Made by a program: the position numbers and the translations under genes
Notes under the pieces: model-generated
What the model saw: the letters and a program-made list of their open reading frames with translations, nothing else
Told to the model about the DNA's origin: nothing
Database searches by the model: none
Part shown: positions 59,305 to 64,000 of the stretch, piece by piece
Layout of the letters: each line of letters opens with the position of its first letter
Position numbering within the stretch: the first letter of the stretch is position 1
Source: Ailurus styani
Lineage: Eukaryota > Chordata > Mammalia > Carnivora > Ailuridae
DNA: 64,000 bases
Direction: 5' to 3'
NCBI GenBank assembly: GCA_002007465.1
Contig: LNAC01001230.1
Coordinates: 62,001 to 126,000 of the forward strand

Positions 59305-59427
59305 TTTAAAGATTTTATTTATTTATTTGACAGAGAGAGTGAGTGAAAGAACACAAGCAGGGGGTTGCAGAGGAAGAGGGAAAGCAGGCTCCCTGCTGAG
59401 CACAGAGCTGAGTCACCCAGGCACCCC
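59305..59427 (-). mobile_element. CAN-SINE with large internal deletion
   Basis: Reverse copy: T-run/AAGATTTTATTTATTTATTT, 'AAGAACACAAGCAGGGGGTT', 'AAGCAGGCTCCCTGCTGAGC', then directly 'GAGTCACCCAGGCACCCCC'. About 75 bp covering the B-box and most of the head are missing (123 bp instead of about 200). Target duplication CACAATAGTATTTT (59291-59304) / CACAGTAGTATTTT (59428-59441). Confidence 0.93.
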
Positions 59428-59492
59428 CACAGTAGTATTTTAAACAGTACTGTGACTCAAAAAACATGAATTTTAAATAGAAACCTGGTGAT

Positions 59493-59701
59493 GGGGCACC
59501 TGGATGGCATAGTCGGTTAAGTGTCCGACTCTTGGTTTTGGACAGGCCATGATTTCAGGGTCATGAGACAGATCCCCACATCATGCTCTAGGCTCTGCAC
59601 AGAGTCTGCTTAAGACTCTTTCTCTCTCTCTCTCTATATATATATCCCTCCCCACGCCCCCCTCTCAAATAAATAAATAAATCTTAAAAAAAAAAAGAAA
59701 A
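59493..59701 (+). mobile_element. Older CAN-SINE
   Basis: Head GGGGCACCTGGATGGCATAG, 'TCGGTTAAGTGTCCGACTCT', (TC)n(TA)n, AAATAAATAAATAAATCTTA and an A-rich tail. Target duplication AGAAACCTGGTGAT at 59479-59492 and 59702-59715, perfect despite the older sequence type. Confidence 0.95.
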
Positions 59702-59985
59702 AGAAACCTGGTGATAATATGGAGAACAGATTTTCAAGGAACAAAAATGAGGATAGACAGGCACAGTTAGGAGGCCACTGCTGGAGTTCAAGTGGGAGGA
59801 AATAAATGCTTAAAATAAAGTGTGGCTGTTAAGGTAAAGTAGACAGGGAATAAGTGAATAGGATTGAGATATAATTGGTAGAACTGGGATGTTGGGAAGG
59901 GAGATTTGGGTACAGGAGATATTTACATTTACTTTCAGATTTCTGGCTATGTCCTGAATGGCTGATAAAGGAGAATGAGCAGGAA

Positions 59986-60072
59986 ATACCCGTACTCCCA
60001 TGTTCATTGTAGTACTACTCACAACAGTCAAGTTATGGAAACAATCCAAGTCTCCATCAACAGATAAATGGA

Positions 60073-60116
<44 letters not shown>

Positions 60117-60670
60117 TATATGCACATGATGGATTATTATTTAGCTTTAAAAAAAAAAGAAGGAAATTCTGCCATTTGTGACATGGATGGACCTGGAGTA
60201 CATGATGCTATGTGAAATTAGCCAGTCCCAGAAGGACAAATACTGCATGACTCCACTTAAATGAGGTATTTAGAATAGTTGAACTCAGAAAAGCAGAGAA
60301 TACAATTGTGGCTGCCAGGTGCTGTAGGGTGTGTGGGGTGAGGGAGTTGTGGAGTTGTTATTCTAATGGTATAAAGTTTCAACTATACTAGTCCTATGGA
60401 TCTGCTGCAAAACATAATACCTATCTTAATGATGTGCTATTGCGTACTTCAAAATTTGTTAAGAGGGTAGATCTCACTTTAAGTGTTCTTATAATACACA
60501 CAGACACACAAAAAAACTCTGGCAAGTGTTGGATATGGCTATTACCTTGATTGTGGTGATAGTATCACGAGTGTTTACATATGTTCAAATGAATTAAATT
60601 ATACACATTAAAAAGGTATACTTCTTTGTCTCAGTGATACTCCAATAAAGCTGTTAAAATATCAATCAAT
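59986..60670 (+). mobile_element. L1M LINE-1 3' end
   Basis: 'CCCATGTTCATTGTAGTACTACTCACAACAGTCAAG', 'AAATTCTGCCATTTGTGACATGGATGGACCTGGAGTACATGATGC', 'GTGAAATTAGCCAGTCCCAGAAGGACAAATACTGCATGAC', 'TGCTATTGCGTACTTCAAAATTTGTTAAGAGGGTAGATCTCAC' give ORF2 end plus 3' UTR. A (CA)n sits at 60075-60109. Confidence 0.9.
60075..60109. repeat. (CA)n microsatellite inside L1M
   Basis: About 17 uninterrupted AC units followed by ATATATAT. Likely length-polymorphic. Confidence 0.96.
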
Positions 60671-61085
60671 AAACAAAAAGACTGATAATGAAAATAAAAG
60701 GATAATGAGTAGGTTAAAAAATAAATCCACTGTAAATCTTTAAATCTTTAAATTTGCATTATAGGCCTGTGTTTTTCAAAGTTTTGGCAATCCTAAACCA
60801 ATTATTGGATGACTGGTGAAATTATAGGTTGACACATTTTAAATTAATTTAAAATAAATATTAAAAGCTTTTAAAATAATTATTATAAAACATAATCTTG
60901 ACTATGATATATATGTGGTTAGTGTGACCAAATGGCTACGTTCCACATGTAGTAGGTTCTATTAAGTTAAAACATTCTGAATTTCAATGATATATTTTGA
61001 AGAAATAGGAGCAACTATGGCTTTGTCAGTTATGGACATTCATCTCAAACATGGATTCAGAAATTACAAACTACATCTCAACTTT
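60671..61085. other. Unassigned AT-rich sequence
   Basis: Nothing recognised. It lies between two L1 pieces. Confidence 0.45.
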
Positions 61086-61936
61086 TTTCACTCTCCAAAG
61101 AAGACATAAAAATGGCTAACAGACACATGAAAAAATGTTCATCATTAGCCATCAGGGAAATTCAAATCAAAACCACATTGAGATACCACCTTACACCAGT
61201 TAGAATGGCCAAAATAAACAGGACAGGAAGCAACAAGTGTTGGAGAGGATGTGGAGAAAGGGGAACGCTCTTACACTGTTGGTGGGAATGTAAGTTGGTA
61301 CAGCCACTTTGGAAAACAGTGTGGAAAACAGTGTGGAGATTCCTCAAAAAATTAAAAATAGAGCTACCCTATGACCCTGCAATTGCACTACTACAAAGAT
61401 ACAGATGTAGTAAAAAGAAGGGCCATATGTACCTCAATGTTCATAGCAGCATTATTCTATGCTATGGCCACAATCACCAAACTGTGGAAAGAGCCAAGAT
61501 GCCCTTCAACAGACAAATGGATAAAGAAGATGTGGTCCATATATACAATGGAATATTATGCAGCCATCACAAAGGATGAATATCCAACCTTTGTATCAAC
61601 ATGGACAGGTCTGGAGGAGATTATGCTGAGTGAAATAAGAAAGCAGAGAAAGTCAATTATCATATGGTTTCACTTACTTGTGGAACATAAAGAATAAAAT
61701 GGAGGACTTTAGGAGAAGGAAAGGAAAAGTGAATTGGGGTACATCAGAGGGATAGACAAACCATGAGAGACTGTGGACTCTGAGAAACAAACTGAGGGTT
61801 TTGGAGGGGAGGGGGTAGGGGAATGGGTGAGTCTGGTGGTGGGTATTAAGGAGGGCACGTATTGCATGGAGCACTGGGTGTGGTGTATAAATGATGAATC
61901 TTGGAACATTGAAAAAATAAAATAAAAAAAAAATAA
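61086..61936 (+). mobile_element. LINE-1 3' end, relatively young carnivore L1, 5'-truncated
   Basis: Good match over 850 bp to the L1 ORF2 end and carnivore 3' UTR: 'CTCCAAAGAAGACATAAAAATGG', 'ACACTGTTGGTGGGAATG', 'ATACAATGGAATATTATGCAGCCATC', 'GAGAAACAAACTGAGGGTTTTGGAGGGGAGGGGG', 'GATGAATCTTGGAACATTG', ending in an A-rich tail at 61915-61936. Much better preserved than the other L1 pieces. No clear target duplication found. Confidence 0.92.
61112..61697 (+). pseudogene. L1 ORF2p C-terminal remnant
   Basis: ORF2p normally supplies endonuclease and reverse transcriptase for LINE retrotransposition; only its C-terminal tail is left here. The first frame (61112 to about 61390) contains the zinc-knuckle pattern C-x3-C-x7-H-x4-C (residues C43, C47, H55, C60) within CWRGCGERG and HCWWEC, then [10 protein letters not shown] 14-bp block usually present near 61392 is missing, which shifts the frame. 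The similarity continues in the second frame (61371-61697) with [19 protein letters not shown] and [10 protein letters not shown] 12-bp unit, GGAAAACAGTGT, is duplicated in frame at 61311-61334. With no endonuclease or RT domains and a frameshift, it cannot make a working protein. Confidence 0.92.
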
Positions 61937-62237
61937 AGGCTATTTTCAGGGTTATAGCAGATATAAAATAAATAATTATAGCACACTGTTAACTTAATTG
62001 CTGAATATTTCAACTTGGACACCAGTAACAATCAATTCCCTAATCTACTCTGGTTGTTTTGGGTGCCAGAAGTTATTTTCAACTTTAGATGATAAATAAT
62101 AACCTCAGTAATTTATTATCGAGTTGTATCTCCAATAAGTGAAAGCAAATATGAAGGAAAAAGTTAAACCATTTGTAAGGAAGTTAGTCATATCACTGTT
62201 TGGTTTTCAACAGAAATCCTAATATTTAATCGTCCAT
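61937..62237. other. Unassigned sequence
   Basis: Nothing recognised. Confidence 0.45.
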
Positions 62238-62365
62238 TTTTTTTTTTTAAGTGAGAGAGACCCCACACAAGTGGTGGGGGGCAGAGAGAGAATCTCAAGC
62301 AGACTCCACGCTCAGTGAGAAGCCTGACACTGGCCTCTGTTGCATTACCCTGAGATTATGATAGA
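62238..62365 (-). mobile_element. Old truncated CAN-SINE
   Basis: T-run, then GTGAGAGAGACCCCACACAA, 'AGAATCTCAAGCAGACTCCA', 'CGCTCAGTGAGAAGCCTGAC', 'CCCTGAGATTATGA'. The head (A-box end) is missing on the right side. No target duplication seen. Confidence 0.8.
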
Positions 62366-62900
62366 CAGTTTCTTTGTCTGTTTTCCTCGTTACACACATA
62401 GCCAAAGCTCTTTCATCAAGTTCTAAAGGCACCTTTTCTAGGCTATATTGCAACTCACGAATAATAAGTACTTCAAAAACAAACAAAAAACACTCTCTTC
62501 TGCATTACCATGAGTTTGGTGAAAAACATAGTAAAATGTGTGTTCACCTATAGGCATTATTCCTATGTCAAAGACTAATATAGCATACATTAGTAATTCT
62601 ATCCAATTGTAGTAAGAAATATTTCCTGACACATACAAACAAACAAACATACACGCACACATTTTAATCTCTCTTGGCTCTTATGTACTTAAGATATCAT
62701 TGATATCTAATAGTATCATTTTATAGATAAATTTTATCAGCAGCTTATTTTTCTGGCATAATATTTGTCACTAATTTGCAGTTGGTTTTACAGTTTCCTC
62801 AACAGTACTGTAAGGGTCACTTGTATTTGCTTTTATTCCCAGAAATATAAATTTGTCTTTTCTGTCATTTGTGTTTTTGTCTTTAGTAGCAAAATAATAT
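62366..62900. other. Unassigned sequence with (CAAA)n
   Basis: AAACAAACAAACA at about 62637-62649. Otherwise nothing named. Confidence 0.45.
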
Positions 62901-63155
62901 ATTTATATTACATATATGGTATTTTAAAAATATATTTTTATATTTTACTTAAATTATATATTTATGGTACACATTTTTATTTTTTATTNTCTTTATATTA
63001 TATATATGGTATTTTTAAAATATATTTTTATATTTTACTTAAATTATATATTTATGGTACACATTTTTATTTTTTATTTATTTATGGTAAATTATTATTT
63101 TTATATATTTATGGTATTTTTAATTATATTTATGGTAAATCTTGTAATTATTTGA
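62901..63155. repeat. AT-rich TATTTATGGTA-type repeat, with N-linked duplication
   Basis: 'TATTTATGGTA' or close variants recur across the block, first spaced about 50 bp and then every 25-30 bp after 63050. Within it, 62902-62988 and 62992-63078 are the same 87 bp with about two mismatches, offset exactly 90 bp, separated by the N at 62989. Confidence 0.88.
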
Positions 63156-64000
63156 AAAAAATGAGAAGAGTCCAATGAGTTTATGTTGTCATTTGATACA
63201 TTTTATCAATAGCTAACTCACTGCAGACTAAAAATATCATTCAATGGCCCTAACAGAGTCCAATTTTTAAATAATTCTGTATTTTATAATTCTATTTTTA
63301 TTTGGCTGATTTTGTGAAATCATTACACTTAAAAATTCAATTTCCTAGAACATTTGCATCCACATTCTATACTACCACCAGAGTCCCACTTATTATTTCT
63401 ACTAACAAGGTTATTGAGAACGATCAGTGTTTTGTGTTCCTGTTTCTACCAAGGTTTTATGCTTCAATAAACAACTGACAGAGCTATTGATCCATTTTTG
63501 TCAATAGGAGGTATGATGAATCAATTTAATTAAAGCAAAAACATAAATGTGATATGTATTAAAATATAAATAGTATACATAATACATATAAATTGAATAT
63601 ATAATATGGGTATATATATGATGTGATATATTTATAGCCATGATAAATTACCTTCTCTTAAAAATGTGCACAACCTTTTAAGAAGATAAAAAATATTAAG
63701 TAAAACTCAAATTTCTAATTCTTAAAATATCTATTAAAATTATTTTTCCATTCCCTACCTACCTCATGTGAATCACTTATTACACAATAGAACTTGGAAA
63801 ATATTACTGGGGTGACCAAGCAGGATACCAGTGTTTCTAATCTATGTATTATTTTTTTTTTTCATTTTTACTTCTCAGGAAGTTGTATTTAAGTCATCAA
63901 GTGCGGGGAGTCAATGATGCAGAAGATGACTGCACGGGGTAGTCGCAGGAATCTAGAATGAAAACTACAACATCTATTTCTAGGATTGAGGTGGTAGGTG
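63156..64000. other. Unassigned AT-rich sequence to window end
   Basis: No repeat or gene named. A T-run lies near 63852, and a slightly more GC-rich, CpG-bearing stretch at 63895-63955 follows. Confidence 0.45.

Noticed and set aside
62765..63178. 137-codon Tyr/Ile/Phe-rich open frame containing an X
   Set aside because: Pure AT repeat translation across the N and the probable false duplication.
1..64000. CRISPR array, operon, phage or other bacterial-type system
   Set aside because: The DNA is clearly mammalian. No spaced repeats of CRISPR type and no dense coding are present.
1..64000. tRNA, U6, 7SK, Y RNA or 5S rRNA genes
   Set aside because: Looked for the familiar starts of these RNAs on both strands; only tRNA-derived SINE heads were seen.

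Overview
This window is mammalian nuclear DNA from a caniform carnivore, most likely a mustelid (ferret, mink, otter or badger group). The evidence is 16 well-preserved or older tRNA-Lys-type CAN-SINEs plus 3 eroded or internally deleted ones. Many carry the young 'CTGCCTACTTGTGATCTCTCT ... (AAATA)n' tail typical of mustelids, and nearly all have readable target-site duplications. The older background is that of any placental mammal: MIR, L2, L1M fragments, a Tigger-type and a hAT-type DNA transposon. The DNA is AT-rich and CpG-poor, with no CpG island. The species guess rests on remembered SINE subfamily features, not on a search.

No host protein-coding gene or RNA gene could be supported. 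The open frames are short, most overlap repeats or have no family resemblance, and none has exon-like neighbours. The only recognisable protein remnants belong to LINE-1. The clearest is the 3' end of a fairly young L1 at about 61.09-61.94 kb, which keeps the ORF2 C-terminal zinc knuckle but is frameshifted. The window is best read as intergenic or intronic DNA.

Layout: 0-3.8 kb, MIR and L1M fragments with two SINEs. 4-9 kb, mostly unique sequence with a possible conserved regulatory block at 5.24-5.90 kb. 9-14.5 kb, four SINEs, two of them carrying expanded (GAAA)n/(GGAA)n and (GAA)n tails. A diverged, dispersed duplication links about 10.98-11.27 kb to about 17.51-17.80 kb. 18-22.7 kb, a hAT element split by an L1M insertion, then L2, SINE, L1M, an AT microsatellite and a MIR. 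22.7-26.5 kb, no recognised repeat. 26.5-30.2 kb, L1M and four SINEs. 30.54-31.30 kb, a clean solo LTR of an endogenous retrovirus with a 6-bp target duplication. 31.6-38.7 kb, L2, L1M, SINEs, and a Tigger element split by a SINE. 39-46 kb, mostly unassigned, with a possible LTR, L2, MIR and L1M. 46-49.4 kb and 55.8-59.3 kb, long minus-strand L1M remains. 59-62 kb, two facing SINEs, an old L1M and the young L1 end. 62.9-63.15 kb, an AT-rich 'TATTTATGGTA' repeat.

The two single N bases (43202 and 62989) each sit between two near-identical copies of about 90 bp. That looks like a false duplication left by joining overlapping contigs rather than biology. I found no undescribed biological system. 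The observations most worth checking are these assembly joins, the dispersed duplication, the solo LTR, the nested insertions, the expanded SINE tails and the candidate conserved non-coding blocks.
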